64,000 nucleotides of DNA from Amphiura filiformis (lineage: Eukaryota > Echinodermata > Ophiuroidea > Amphilepidida > Amphiuridae): contig NC_092629.1 of NCBI RefSeq assembly GCF_039555335.1, forward strand, positions 32,014,203 to 32,078,202, read 5' to 3'. The notes under the pieces were generated by a model. That model had not been told where the DNA came from. It searched no databases and saw nothing but the letters and a program-made list of their open reading frames with translations. Shown piece by piece: positions 12,101 through 23,700 of the stretch; the stretch's first letter is position 1; each line of letters starts with the position of its first letter. A program made the position numbers and the translations under genes.

Positions 12101-15100
12101 GAGGACCTTGAAATTGGGAAAATAGGGGGTATTTTATTTGGACAGTCCACGAAATTTGACTGTGAAATCAGCAAAATAGGGGGTATTTAATTTGCACTGT
12201 CCGCGAAATTTGGATAAAAGGGGTACATGGGAAAATCCGGTAATTTTATGTCAATATTTAGTGTCACTGAAAAGGGGTGTTTGAAATTCTAGTCATTGAA
12301 AAGGGGTGTTGGAAATTCTAGTCATTGAAAACCACAAAAAGGGGTTGTTTTGGCCAAATTTTGTCCTTGATTTTGCATGAAAAAGGGGGGTAAATTTGAT
12401 GAAACATCATTGCAAAGGGTGTCTTTAAAAGATTTGGTAACTCTCATGGTTGCCAACTTTTGTGTTGAGTTGGGGGCCAGGCTCCCCACCCAGGTGCACA
12501 AATGGATACTGGCTTTCAATGCAGGGAAGGTAACAGACTCTCTGTGGAGGAGGTGTAGTGATCCCCAGCAGCAACATTACATGGAGAAGTCTGGCTCAAT
12601 CCCTTTGAAAGAGAGATGGGCACTTTAGCCTGTGAACACAAGTTCATTCCCTTGACCTTTTTTTATTTTTTTTTAATCAAAAGGATATTCAGTTGGAGCG
12701 TAGCTACACATGTGCGATATATACCATAGATGATGACCCTACAATAGCTAGCATAATCCAATCTCCTAGTCCAGAGGAATGCTTGTGTGAACTGAAATAA
12801 TGACAACAAAATGATGCAAAGTTATAAGGACTAAACATGTGTGATATATACCATAGATGATGACCCCTGCGATAGCTAGCATAATCCAATAAGGTCCACT
12901 TTTTCAGTAAAAACATTAAAATCACCCCTTTATTTGAAGATTACGATTCACAAAAGGTCCACTTTTTTCAAAAAATCTTCTCTTTTTTGCTTACAAATGT
13001 GATCAAAGTGGTACATCTGAACACTAGACCCTCCCTCGGGTCCATGGAGAACGACTGGCAATGTCGATTATATAACGTTAAATAAACCCGATACATGGAC
13101 CTCCCAATCTGTAGACAAGTTGCCTTCCACTTCCCAGCATTTTGTCGGAATTCACTTTTACCGATCCTGGGTCAGACAAGTTTTCTATATATCACGTCCG
13201 TGGTCTCACTGTCTTGCCGTTTGTGTAAGCGGCTACTTAGCCTGACCAATCAATGATCTCAGCAAGCAAGGCGATATTTGAAGTGGTTTTCATTGAAAGT
13301 CTATTGATCATAACCTAGCTCCATGATCATAACCAACACGCGCGCAAAATGACAATAGAACTGAGTCATGCATGTTATGTGCCTACCATATCTGAATTAA
13401 CAATGGGGCGGGGCTATCATAATTGACGCCACAGTCAAGTTACATAGCTTGATAATTATTTGGAAGGGACTTTTCTATTCAAAATGTAAAAAAGTCTCAG
13501 ATTAGGAGAGCTATTATAAAAAAAAAAGTAGGACTGTAGATTAATTGAGCTTTCGTCGACACACAGTGCTCCAGGAGCATTATAACTTTGTTGCTGGCAG
13601 TTAGGGCTTAGTGGTGTGTTGGTATTAATCTGTGGAGTAAAGGGGAAGGTGGTTTAAGCACCGTGAGTATTTACCCAGAGATGGAACCAAGACTGTGGGA
13701 CAGTCTACTGAACACATGTGTGAAGTAACTCCAACATAGAGGAAGCCAAATCTGTTATAATGGGCTATTCCAGTTGCAATCCATACACCCCCTATGGAAG
13801 ACATGACCTTAATCTTCCACACAGGGAGCATGAATTTCAAATGGGGTTACCTGAATAGGCGCTTCCATTTGAAAACTATACCACCTGTGTTGGATATTCA
13901 GGTCATGTCTTCCACAGAGTGTGTGTGTATTTCAACTTAGGGGAATAGCACAATTCTTACAAGCAGTGTTACTTACCCATAATAATCATGACTGCTGCCA
14001 TAGTTGTCGTTACCATAGTAACTGTGTTGTTTCTTATACTGGTTGTTATTCATCCCTTCTTTGGTTAAATCTAGTGTATACTCCAGCTAGAAAAGATAGA
14101 GGGAGATGACATGTATGAGTAGGGATGTAGCTACGTACGGCGGGCAGTGGCAGACGGCAGAGCCCGGCACTCAAATTTAGAGCCCATCACTGATAAAAAT
14201 TTAAGCTCTAGCACCCAGCACTCAAGTGTCAAAAATTGCAAAATCACATCAAATTTGGCCAAATTTAGGCAATTTTCAATAAAATTGTCAAGTTCACAAA
14301 AAATTCCAAATACCACCCAGCACTATCTCAACTTTCGACCAATATCGCATGACACATGAATGCATCAACCAATCATTTCCTATCAACTAGATCTATTATT
14401 TTGCTAATTAATATAGAGTACTCGATCATTAACTTTTGGTGATGAATTAATTCAAAGCAATAATTATTGACAGCAATGCATGTTCTAAAAATGTATTTTG
14501 TGGCTATCGCCATGGTAAGTATAAATGCAAAAGCGATGAGTGATGCATCGCAAAATTCGGCAATTACCCCTTGCTTTTCAAAAGCGGTGCATCACAATCG
14601 CTCGGCGATCAAATATAAATTCAGCTTAATACTTACCCCACAAGATCCTTTCAGTACATACTCATCATCAGGATGATCATAGCCCTCACATGTGACTTCA
14701 ATGCTACCAAATCGATATGCATTATCCATGTCAGATTTACACTCCCACTGAAAAAAAAACCATAGATGGTTTACAATATAAAAAATACTTCTTCCACCCA
14801 GGGCGTAGCCAGCTTTTTTTGGTCAGGGGGGCAAAATAAAATTTTTGGGGCACAGACGAAATAATTACAGTCTTTGAGTTTCAAAAAAGGCTCTAATGGG
14901 ACGATACAAAATTTTAGTATTTTCGCCCATTATCAGGATGGAAATGGCTGTACCTTTACAATGTGTGCGCGTAGTGTGTAAAAAATTTGTATCTTACACT
15001 ATTTTGGCCCATGATCAGGCTGAATTTTGGTAGAAAAAGGGCTCCTTTTCCCTTTCTTTTCCTTTGCCCTCCTGATTTTCTCTTTCATTTGTTGTCAGAG

Positions 15101-18100
15101 GGGCAATTTTTGCTTTCATTTTTTGTCCCATTGAGAAACTGGACTACCAAAATTAGCCATGATGTAATGCATCTTTACATGGATCTGGCTTGTGATTGGT
15201 CGTCCAGATCTCCAGATGATTTAAATTCCAGATTTAAATAATCCGGGGAGTCCCGGCATGTGCTATTACCCAAAATTGATTTATGATGGAAATATACATG
15301 GATTTCACTACATAGCATACACAACAATCTGTGGAATATGCAGCACTTTGTGTTGGTGGTGTTTAAACATAGGGGTGTACATACACTCCCCCCCCCTTCC
15401 AAACACACACACTGCACCTACCTGGGCATCATAGCCATCTGAGCCTCTGTTATAACACTGAACAACTTGAGGTGTAAATGCTGAACAACCTGCACTACCT
15501 CCGACACACCCCCACATACACACCCCACACACACACTGCACCTACCTGGGCATCATAGCCATCTGAGCCTCTGTTATAACACTGAACAACTTGAGGTGTG
15601 AATGCTGAACAACCTGCACTACCTCCGACACATTGCAACTGTCATAAAAACAAAAATATATCAATTTATGTACAAACATTCACACTCATTTCATATCATG
15701 TTCCTCTTACATTTGAGGCCTACCATCCGTGTTGGATTTACTTTGCATAGCAATGTTCTTAAGATATTACTTTTATTAGCATATTTGACCATCCACCACA
15801 AAGCCAGGGTAAAGTAGCCAGTGCTTATTCAGAGTGCTTACAAAAATCAATAGAAAACAAAGGAATTTTGAACAAGAGCATTTTTTGAGCACCTAGATGT
15901 GATATATTATTTTAAAGCTTGTTTTAAAGAGATTGCAACTGTTTAATAATCTAAGAAACTCAAAATTGCGACTTTACACTGGGTTTGTCATTGATGGTCA
16001 CATAAACTGTATACTGTGTAAAATATTGAAAATTACAATCTCAAAAGATGAAAAGATAATATTTGAACTATTTCTGACTTTACAAACATATTCAGCCTTT
16101 TTGACCCCTCCCCCAAATGAAAGAACTTTCATTTATAGAACATCATCAAACTTTTGGTTTGTTCCTAGTGCCGTACTATTACGCTGACTTTCGTATTCGG
16201 CGAGGAGGACGATTTCGACCTCCTGGTTTGTTTACAAACAGAGAGGTATACAAGAGACCGTTCCGCTTGTCCAAACACTCAAGTATCAGAATGATGGTCC
16301 ACAATAGCATGATTCACGTAACATGAATAGGGATTTTAAAAAAAGCTGTCACGTAGAACCATGTGCTTCTATTGTCCAATTTGCCATCAAGATTTAATAT
16401 GGAAACAGTTCAGACCCAGAACAGGATCATGTCAGAAATTAATATTTTGTTCTGGGTCTGATTATTCAGACTAGTTTGTTCCATAAGCTTTAACAAATGT
16501 ATGTAGACCTCTGAGGCTCTTCAGATCTTTCAACGAAAATGTTTAAGTTTTATCATTTTATCTTTCAAGAATTTCATGCTTCTTCCTCAGACATCATACC
16601 TGTTTAACAGGACTTGACCTGCGACCTGTCGTCATTTTCCCATTATACAGGGTCAATGTGTTGACACCGCTCAGACGCACTTTATCACCACTACCTGAAT
16701 ATGAGAACAGTAAAACAATGTATGAAAGTGATTAATGATTTATCAATATCTTTAAAGGAGACAGAAGCAGAGACTGCCTTTTGAGGAGAGCGAGAGCAAT
16801 CGCTCTCTACGTACTGCTCTCCTTAAATCTGATATACATTTGTACATGTAGGAGTGGATATTAGCTCACCTAAGTTGACCATTCTCTCCTTACATTCTAT
16901 GGTAAATGCTCTAAACAAAATTTGCAATTTCGGGGTACCCGGTTACCCGCCTGAAAAATGCGCTGGGTACCCGGGCACAAAATTACCCGAAAATCACACC
17001 CCTACTATAGCCAAAATAACAAATTCTCGATCATGAGAGGATGTACCTTCTGCGTCAGCGTACTTTTCATAGAATAACACGATCGCGTGACCTGCATGAC
17101 CGAACCTTGACCTTGCCTAGCAACGACCATGTGATTGGTCAATTCTCAAAAGCTGTGTTTGCGCCGTAAGCGCTGGTCTTTGCGTAGTACGCTCGGCGTT
17201 AATAACTGCGTGGTGTTATCGATAGATAGAGATTTTGTGTATCGCCATGTCGGAATCGACATGTATCGACAGTCAACAACCTGACAGCGTGGGAAATATC
17301 TTAACTTGCCCATTGATCACCAACCGACCTCCAATTAAGCTTACCCAATTCATCAAAACAAATGCTCTACTAAGATCCTGCGTGTGGCATTACTGCTCTA
17401 CCTCACGTGATCTGCACAGTAGTGAACAGTAGTGAACATTATGTCATGATATTCCAAAGCTGTAATTGGTTGGAAGGTGCCCATGTCACTGACATGATAG
17501 TTACATACAATGTATATGTGTTTGTCCATTTATTATGTTATTATTCACATCACTGTGATGACTTCTTTTGCATGTCACATAATTTGTGAATTCTATGCTG
17601 AGTATGCTCCTCGTTGAGGGGGTATGTCTTAATATAATGGTGTATAATATTTGTTGAACTGTGAACTTAAGGTCAACAAACTTGTGCTATTTATATTTCA
17701 AATGTTTAAGCTATCAGCGGCTAGTGGCTTTTGATGTTGTGACAGTACATCGTTTGTGTATCGATACTACCATTGAGTGTTCCAACATGTCGGAAGTCTG
17801 TGAGTTTCCGACTATCGACACTTTCGACAGTCGATAACAGGCCTAATGATCGAGAATTTATTATTTTGGCTATAGTGACACACTGTGCTATACTAATTTA
17901 TCAGTTTGTCATTATTTTACTTACCGTACTAAAATCGTCATTTTGTGTACATTTTTCTGGAGTAATCGTCAGACATCAACAACATGAGGCAGCCGCCATA
18001 TTGTAATTAAATACATATACTTGCAACACTGCCAAATTGATGATGTGCAGCCAAATTGTGTTATCAATAATTTATCACTATATTTTACAAGTTTTATGAG

Positions 18101-19796
18101 GTAATTGATTATAAATATTAAAAATAATATGATTAGAATAAAATTGAGCAAAAAAGCAAACTAAAACAGTACCAACTGACCAGCAGGGAAACTTTGAATG
18201 GATCTTAAAAAGATTCAAGTAGTGTACATACCCAAGGAAAATAAATGTTAAAAACTGTTTAATATGTACAACAACATCCAAAATTTAGGGTTAAAAAGAC
18301 AAAACAACCTAGAATAAAATAGCATGGGTATTTTCCCTTTGTTTGAATTTACAAAAAGTTATTTTATTATAAGTTTTTTTAACTGTAAAAAAACCCAGAG
18401 TTAATCCACCAGTCCTTCAACTGCTACGCACGGTCATTTTGTTCCGCAATGTTAATTATTTCGAGATCGGGGCCGAGAGACTTAGGCTATTCCAGCCGTT
18501 CAATAATTAAGCAGGTGACGTATCATGGTACCTTGCAAGCTTGAGGCTCCATGAAGCCGGCGAACCAGTCAGTCGTCAAAACAACTTTGATCAAGCAAGA
18601 TCGCAGAATTACAGGACCTATTACCATTTTTTAAATGGTCAGAATTTGTACTTCGGCACCTGTGTTTCCGGTTAAAAGTAAGCAAATTATCTTTCAAAGA
18701 TACATAAATGTTAGCCAAGCTACATTGTAACCAAATTTGACAATTTAAAAAATTGTTTTAGAGCGTCAAAAAAACAGTCAACGGATCTCTGACTTGGGCC
18801 GGTATGGTTCCCCAGTCTACCTTATGATCCACACAGTAACTATTGTGTCGTCGTGGATAGTTAAGTAAGGTAGATTTGTTTTCCACAATGAAATCGGACA
18901 TATTGAGTTCGTAAATTATGGTATTATAAAATTGGAAATTTAGATATCGGCCTTTAAAAATATTATTGACAATGTTGAGAGTTGGAAAAATGTCTCCAAA
19001 AAAACAAGATGCCAGTTATATTCTGGTCTGAAACTATTCGACAATATTTTAAACGTTTATTACAAATTCGCAACAAACACAAATTGTGAAAAAATCACCC
19101 GGGCAGATTTTTGGCTATTTCTCCATTTACAACCCTGCCCAAAAGCGTCTCCTTTTGACATGACACGTCATATATATTATTTTTTACAATACTAAAATCC
19201 AGTTAGTCAGCACAATGACAATAATGTAGGTATGCCAGGCAACATGACCTTAATTAACACATTTGCTAGTCAACCAAATTTGCCTAGACATAATATGTAT
19301 TTTACATAGAAATTTAAAAGAACAGGCTGGTCAAGGAAACCTACATAAATATGTTTTCTATACTTCACTTGACCCAAATATATGATTTTTTGTGGTGATA
19401 AGACAATCGCACATGGAATTTTAGAGGGATTTTGATAGCAGTTCAAAAAAAAAAAAGCTGCTATCATCATGAGACTAAGATCTAGAAACACCACCAACAT
19501 GCAGTTTTGGGGAATTTTGCTAGCAGAATCTTTTTGATGAAAGTCAATCTTTGGCAAGATGTTACTTTGCTACGGAAAGTGCTATGACAAAAAGGTTTTC
19601 AGTTTTGGCTTTCTTTACACAAGGGCTTTAATTTGATATATAAAATGATGCAGTTTGATGGCAAATTTGAATTCACCTGGCATACCTAAAATAATGTCAA
19701 TTATCAATGCTTACCAAAGAAAGCTCTTGCTCCATTGAAAAATGTTGCCAACAGTAGCACCACACCAGTGATATCTTGTATATTAAGCTTTGCCAT
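9104..19796 (-). CDS. SARAF: SARAF (TMEM66), store-operated calcium entry-associated regulatory factor, 9 exons
   Basis: SARAF is a single-pass ER membrane protein that slows store-operated calcium entry by acting on STIM1. Exons, 5' to 3' on the minus strand: 19715-19796, 16600-16694, 15546-15638, 14637-14747, 13977-14086, 12725-12791, 11047-11278, 10292-10458, 9104-9129. All introns are GT-AG and phases agree, except at exon 6, which is one base short. With that base the protein has 327 residues; human SARAF has 339. Exon 1 gives a signal peptide (MAKLNIQDITGVVLLL..). Exons 2-5 give the luminal domain with its conserved cysteines (LQCVGGSAGC, VVQCYNRG, WECKSDMD, EVTCEGYD, GSCGLEYTL). Exon 6 holds the membrane segment (GDWIMLAIVG). 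Exons 7-8 encode a Gly/Pro-rich cytosolic tail (FWTGAAAGGLLGYLFG). Exon 9 gives the family's characteristic end, ASGFGGTRRR, then TGA. I recognise the family from these motifs; function is by homology. Confidence 0.95.
9415..9706 (-). mobile_element. tRNA-derived SINE, copy 1, in SARAF intron 8
   Basis: On the minus strand it contains TAGCTCCCGG, the loop GCTTGGCATGC and the B-box GGTTCGAATCCC in tRNA order. The TTGGCAT loop is that of alanine GGC tRNAs. The body carries TTCTTCTTCTTGTTGAC. Ends read GTTAACCCTTACAC and GTGTTAGGGTTAG on the minus strand. It has extra sequence (GGTGATTGCGTCATCGCAGA) absent from copy 2. Confidence 0.75.
9739..10002 (-). mobile_element. tRNA-derived SINE, copy 2, tandem with copy 1
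   Basis: It is nearly identical to 9415-9706, in the same orientation and 32 bp away, with the same tRNA-like head and a 28-bp shorter leader. Both copies are in the SARAF sense orientation inside its last intron. Confidence 0.75.
10488..10507. repeat. 20-nt perfect palindrome near the SARAF exon 8 acceptor
   Basis: TAATAATTGTACAATTATTA lies about 30 bp upstream of the exon 8 acceptor, where the branch point is expected. It could form a small hairpin in the pre-mRNA. Confidence 0.7.
10749..11020. mobile_element. MITE family C copy 2, in SARAF intron 7
   Basis: Same ends and body as 279-546. It stops about 26 bp from the exon 7 donor. Confidence 0.8.
12011..12492. mobile_element. Foldback in SARAF intron 6
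   Basis: Arms CAACACAAAGATTGACAACC and GGTTGCCAACTTTTGTGTTG continue through ATGAGAGTTACCAAAT. The interior repeats AAAGGGGTGTT. Confidence 0.75.
12725..12791 (-). CDS. SARAF: SARAF exon 6, transmembrane exon with a one-base deficit
   Basis: The exon follows a TTATTTCAG acceptor and ends at ATG|GTATAT. It reads SHKHSSGLGDWIMLAIVG and then leaves frame at GTAGGGTCATC. Its 67 bases end in phase 0, but exon 7 starts with two bases of a split codon, so 68 are needed. The partial copy at 12835-12890 has GGGGTC where this exon has GGGTC. With the extra G the segment continues VGVIIY and joins exon 7 as D-YPDDQ, which fits the family. The defect is therefore probably a lost G, either an assembly error or a real allele. 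Confidence 0.85.
12835..12890 (-). repeat. Partial copy of SARAF exon 6
   Basis: These 56 bp copy 12708-12762, which spans the 3' part of exon 6 and its donor. The copies differ by a few substitutions and one base. It lies upstream of the real exon in gene order and has no acceptor in front, so it should not be spliced. It is useful as a record of the missing base. Confidence 0.85.
13762..13950. mobile_element. Foldback family A copy in SARAF intron 5
   Basis: A complete palindrome with both arms. Its inner end is about 26 bp from the exon 5 donor. Confidence 0.85.
15422..15509 (-). pseudogene. Truncated tandem copy of SARAF exon 3
   Basis: Exon 3 (15546-15638) is repeated 124 bp downstream in gene order. 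The overlap of about 88 bp differs by one synonymous change (TTC to TTT). The copy keeps the donor (CCCAG|GTAGGT) but loses the first codons and the acceptor, which are replaced by GT/CA-rich sequence. CA runs border both copies, so slippage or unequal exchange at the microsatellite is a likely origin. Without an acceptor it cannot serve as a normal exon, but its intact donor could compete with the real one. Confidence 0.85.
15786..16005. mobile_element. MITE family J copy 3, diverged, in SARAF intron 2
   Basis: TGACCATCCACCACAAAGCC at the left and TTGATGGTCACATAAAC at the right, with a weakly related body. Confidence 0.5.
17214..17843. mobile_element. 630-bp TIR element, copy 1, in SARAF intron 1
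   Basis: Ends TGTTATCGATAGA and GACAGTCGATAACA. The body matches 61799-62403 closely. The whole is enclosed by a further inverted pair (TAGCCAAAATAACAAATTCT near 16991; AATTTATTATTTTGGCTA near 17855), so it may be nested in a second element. Confidence 0.75.
19227..19688. mobile_element. MITE family O copy 1, in SARAF intron 1
   Basis: Ends TAGGTATGCCAGG and CCTGGCATACCTA; 462 bp. It lies about 26 bp from the exon 1 donor. Confidence 0.82.
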
Positions 19797-19914
19797 CCTC
19801 ATTTACCATAAATTGTAATAATTAAAATGTTCTGCAATGTTCTCTTATTGGGTGCAAAACTTCAATTTCATTGTATTGAGTTCATGAAATAAAAAGAGTT
19901 CATGAGTTTTCTTC

Positions 19915-20131
19915 TATACTAAAATGCAGAAAACCTTTGACGAGCGCGTATTGTAAGGATATATCGCGTATATACTGCGTTGCACGCACTTGTCTCTGAT
20001 TGGCTGCTAAGGCGATATGTTGTTGCTGAGTGGAAATTTATGAATGAACTGTGCGCCGTACGCGTTGTAAGCGCCGAATTTGCAACATCACGGTAGTCGC
20101 GCTCGTAAAAGGTTTGCTGCATTTTAGTATA
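19915..20131. mobile_element. MITE with TA ends in the SARAF/NDUFA11 promoter
   Basis: Inverted ends TACTAAAATGCAG and CTGCATTTTAGTA extend, with mismatches, through CCTTTGACGAGCGCG and CGCGCTCGTAAAAGG. TA dinucleotides flank both sides, as expected of a Tc1/mariner-type non-autonomous element. Length is 217 bp. No coding sequence. Confidence 0.75.
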
Positions 20132-20587
20132 GTTGCACTTCCTTTCTTTGATGAATGCAGTGACTGATCACGAGCTTAAAAATTTGTCTACTCTAACCTC
20201 CATCAACAACTTAAAAAGAATGATATTCACTTCGATATTCTGATGCAAGAATTGTAAACTCTAGAAATTATATAAGCTTAAACATTACGTGTAACAACAA
20301 ACTGCTCGAGTTCGTCATAAAATCAATACAGGATGATTCGGGAATTCCCTGTGCCTAATAACAGCTTGTAAATAACAAAATTCTGCCGCTAATTGAAAAA
20401 ATAGTTACACAGTAAATTTCAAATCGGAAAACACAATCTCCATTAAAGTGTTTGAAAATTTATGAATGTTAACTTTGGTATTCTATATTTTTATCGAAAA
20501 CAATGTTTTAGGAAATATTTCAGCCAAAATATCAATATTTTTTTTAAAGTAGTCCATAATTTAGCGGATGAATAAGGTACACCTCAG

Positions 20588-20594
20588 CGGAAGT
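20588..20594 (+). promoter_or_regulatory. ETS/GABP-like core upstream of NDUFA11
   Basis: CGGAAGT lies 107 bp before the NDUFA11 ATG. GABP (NRF-2) sites of this form are typical of nuclear genes for oxidative phosphorylation. One seven-base match is weak evidence alone; the context makes it plausible. Confidence 0.35.
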
Positions 20595-20597
20595 ACC

Positions 20598-20631
20598 AGG
20601 TCAAAGGGTTGCGTCAGAGGGTCAAAGGTTG
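20598..20631 (+). promoter_or_regulatory. Two DR1-like nuclear receptor sites
   Basis: AGGTCAAAGGGTT (20598-20610) and GGGTCAAAGGTTG (20619-20631) each resemble a direct repeat of AGGTCA with one-base spacing, as bound by HNF4, RXR or COUP-TF. Their starts are 21 bp apart, about two helical turns, and they lie about 70-100 bp before the NDUFA11 ATG. Confidence 0.4.
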
Positions 20632-20700
20632 CTTGCTCCATCGCTGAATTTTGGGACTGCTTGAAACTGAGAGATTTTCTCTCAAAATTCCTTAGTAACC

Positions 20701-23700
20701 ATGGCGACAACAAATGCAGTCATTGATTGGATCAAAGAAATAAAACATACAAATTTTGTTAATATGGATGGCACTAATCCTACAGCGAAAATGGTAGATA
20801 ACGCACGATTCGGTGGTTATGTCGGTAAGCTTAAACTTTTTTTCAGTTGTAACATAATTTACTCAAAAATAAATTTCAAAAAAAATAAAATAAAGCGAAC
20901 TTGAGATGCTTTCAAATTCAATTCAGTATTTACTTCCAATTTGAACTTAGCTCTTAATTCTATACTATTTTATAGCAAATTAGTACTTCTGCTCTGTCTG
21001 ATTATATCAGATCACGTAAAAAAAGGGGATTCAACAAGAAGATGAAGAAAAAGAGAAGAACTAGCCTACATTGTTAAAGGCCCATTCAGTCAGAGCACAA
21101 GCAAACTTCTGTACAAATTCAACTTATGCAAATGAATCAACCACAGGCTCAGCTCATTATAACCCAATGACATCACCAGCTCAAATTACACCCCATTGAA
21201 ATACATGTAACTGATCATGTAAGTGGAACCAACATTACTCAAATTTCAAGGCCTTTTTGTAAAAAATTACAAGTTTTTCAGAGATTTTCAAAGTTTTTCT
21301 ACGTAAGTTTATTAAGGTTTATTCAAGCTACTTGTGTAGAAAGTACAAGTGGAGACAGTCAAATGTTGATGGACAAACATAATATGCATGAGCATTTTCA
21401 TAGTCCAGAACAAATTTTCTTGAAAATCCATGCACCTGATTGGTCAGTTCAGTGCATGGGGTTGTAATGTGAGCAGCTCTGTGTGTACTGTTGGTTGGTG
21501 GTTTCCCAACTGTGCAATTGAACATCATGGTGGTGGTACCTGGTGTGTTCTCTTAATTTATTTGTACAGTGCCAATGGTGCAAGTTTGATTGTGCAGAGA
21601 TTGGTCGACTACAACGTGAACGCAAAACCTTACAATCATTAAAATACTTGATCTTGATGTAGATACTGTCTCCAACACTCCTTGCGGAGCCAGATAGTTG
21701 ATATGCGCATGCAATGCATGCGCTTCATTCATGTAAATTAGTCTCTATTTGCTAGTTCTTGATTTCTTGTAGGTGTTTTGTCACGCTGGTTTTAAATTGA
21801 GTGGGGGTCTAGAATGTCAACCAAATGATTTGGTAGCTCGTTCCACTCTCTAACTGGGTAGGAAGGTGTACATGTATTTGTCTTTGTTGGCGTGGAGTTG
21901 TTGATATGCTGAATGGTTGTGGAGCCATGATTGACGCAGAGGAGGCTGAAGCAGATTTCCGACGGGTAGTGATAGGTGACCGGATGCAGCTTTATGGAGA
22001 GCTGTGAGACGATGACTGGTTCTTCTGGTTTCAAGTGAAGTGAGATCAAGGTCATCTGTCATTTTTGTGACACATCCCTTAGAGCTTGAGTGGTAATCAC
22101 TCTGAATGAACCTCGCTGCTCTCTTTTGAATCATTTCAATTTGATTTTTGGCTTTCTTAGTGTGTGGATCCCAACATGATGGAGCATATTCTACCAGTGG
22201 TCTGACAATGGTCTTATATGCCAGCTCTTTGGTGCTTTTAGGACAAGAGTGTAAGTTCCTTTTAATGAATCCAAGCGACCTGTTTGCTGATGCTGTGATG
22301 TTATTTATATGCTTGGACCATGTTAGCCTGTTAGGTTGTTGGTAAATTCCACACCTAAGTATGAATGACTAGTTGTTTCCTTTAGCACTGATTCACCTAG
22401 CTTATAGCTAAATATTTTGGGTGAACGTGCGGGTGTGCGTCTCATAAGGAAACATATGCTTGGGTTGAAATGCATCTGCCATTTTGATTCCCAGCTCATG
22501 AGTGTGTTTAAATCATTTTGGAGTTCTGATGCATCAAAATCATTTTTGACTTCTACTAACCAATCACAAGTGAGTAATGGTTGGAACCACTTCCGCGTTA
22601 CACACACACAGTCTCACAAGCTGGTGTACATTCTGCAGTGTACACGGAAAATTTTTACTATAGTTTCAAAATTCAATTCTTTGATCTTTCTCATTGCAAT
22701 GCCTGGAGTTCCTTCCTTCCGTTAAAGTGCAGACCACATATGGATAATCACACTGCGTTGGTGGCTCATGCGTGGAGCAACACGTGCTGAAATATCGGGT
22801 GCAATATAGGCCTATACATGTGCAAGTAAAAAGCTGGCTGCAAGATGCTACAGTTGTTGGGCCCTCAGCGCAGATTTGAATATATGCGTTGAGGGTTGGG
22901 AAGGTTGCCGGATCACTCTCCAAGATGTTCCAATCCCTAGTTGATCTTGGGAAAAAGGAGTTGGAGTAGGCAGCTGAGTTGCAGTGTTGGCACAGGAAAA
23001 GAGATGAATGACCTCTGGTTCTGGATGTAGATGGAGTAAGGTAACTCGACCACTCGATGTCATTGAGGCCAAACCTGATTCGGTACATCATCTGGAGTCT
23101 GCTCAATCGGCGACGATAGGCGAGCGAGGGCCACTGAAGATGTTCCATCATGGCTGTTACATTTGCTGTTCTGTCGTAGATTCCAGTAACGAATCTTGCC
23201 GAGCTCCGCTGTACCTGCTCCAACTTGTTGGTGTTACGTTGTGTATGAGGATCCCATGCAGAAGATGGAATACTCAAGGATGGGTCTTACGAAAGTCTTG
23301 TAGCTGGTTTCTTTGATGTTCTTACTGCAATGACCCGAGGTTGCGACACAAGAAGGCTTTGGTGGAACTAGCTTTCTTGGACACTGCATCCACATGTGTG
23401 TTGAATTTCAGTTTGGAGTCCAGGTGTAGACCAAGGTATTTAGCTGACTCTACCAGTTCCAACTCATGTCCATGGATGGTGTAAGTACCGTTGATGTTGA
23501 TAGGTTTGTGCTTAGTTTGTGATACGCAGGACCTGGCACTTGGTAGCGTTAAACTTCATGAGCCATCTAGATTCCCAGTCTACAAGAGCATCCAGATCAT
23601 TTTGGAGCTGTGTGCAATCATCAGGAGTAGATATGCACCTGTATGTACAACAAGCTGTCGTCGGCAAAAAGCCTGGTAGTAGAGGTGGAGACGCAGTCTG

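Larger units (their letters stand above)
19797..20700. promoter_or_regulatory. Shared divergent promoter interval of SARAF and NDUFA11
   Basis: The two start codons are 904 bp apart and point away from each other, so both promoters must lie here or in unseen 5' exons. A 217-bp MITE with TA ends (19915-20131) occupies the SARAF side. The NDUFA11 side has an ETS-like core and two nuclear-receptor-like sites. No TATA box stands out. Confidence 0.6.
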
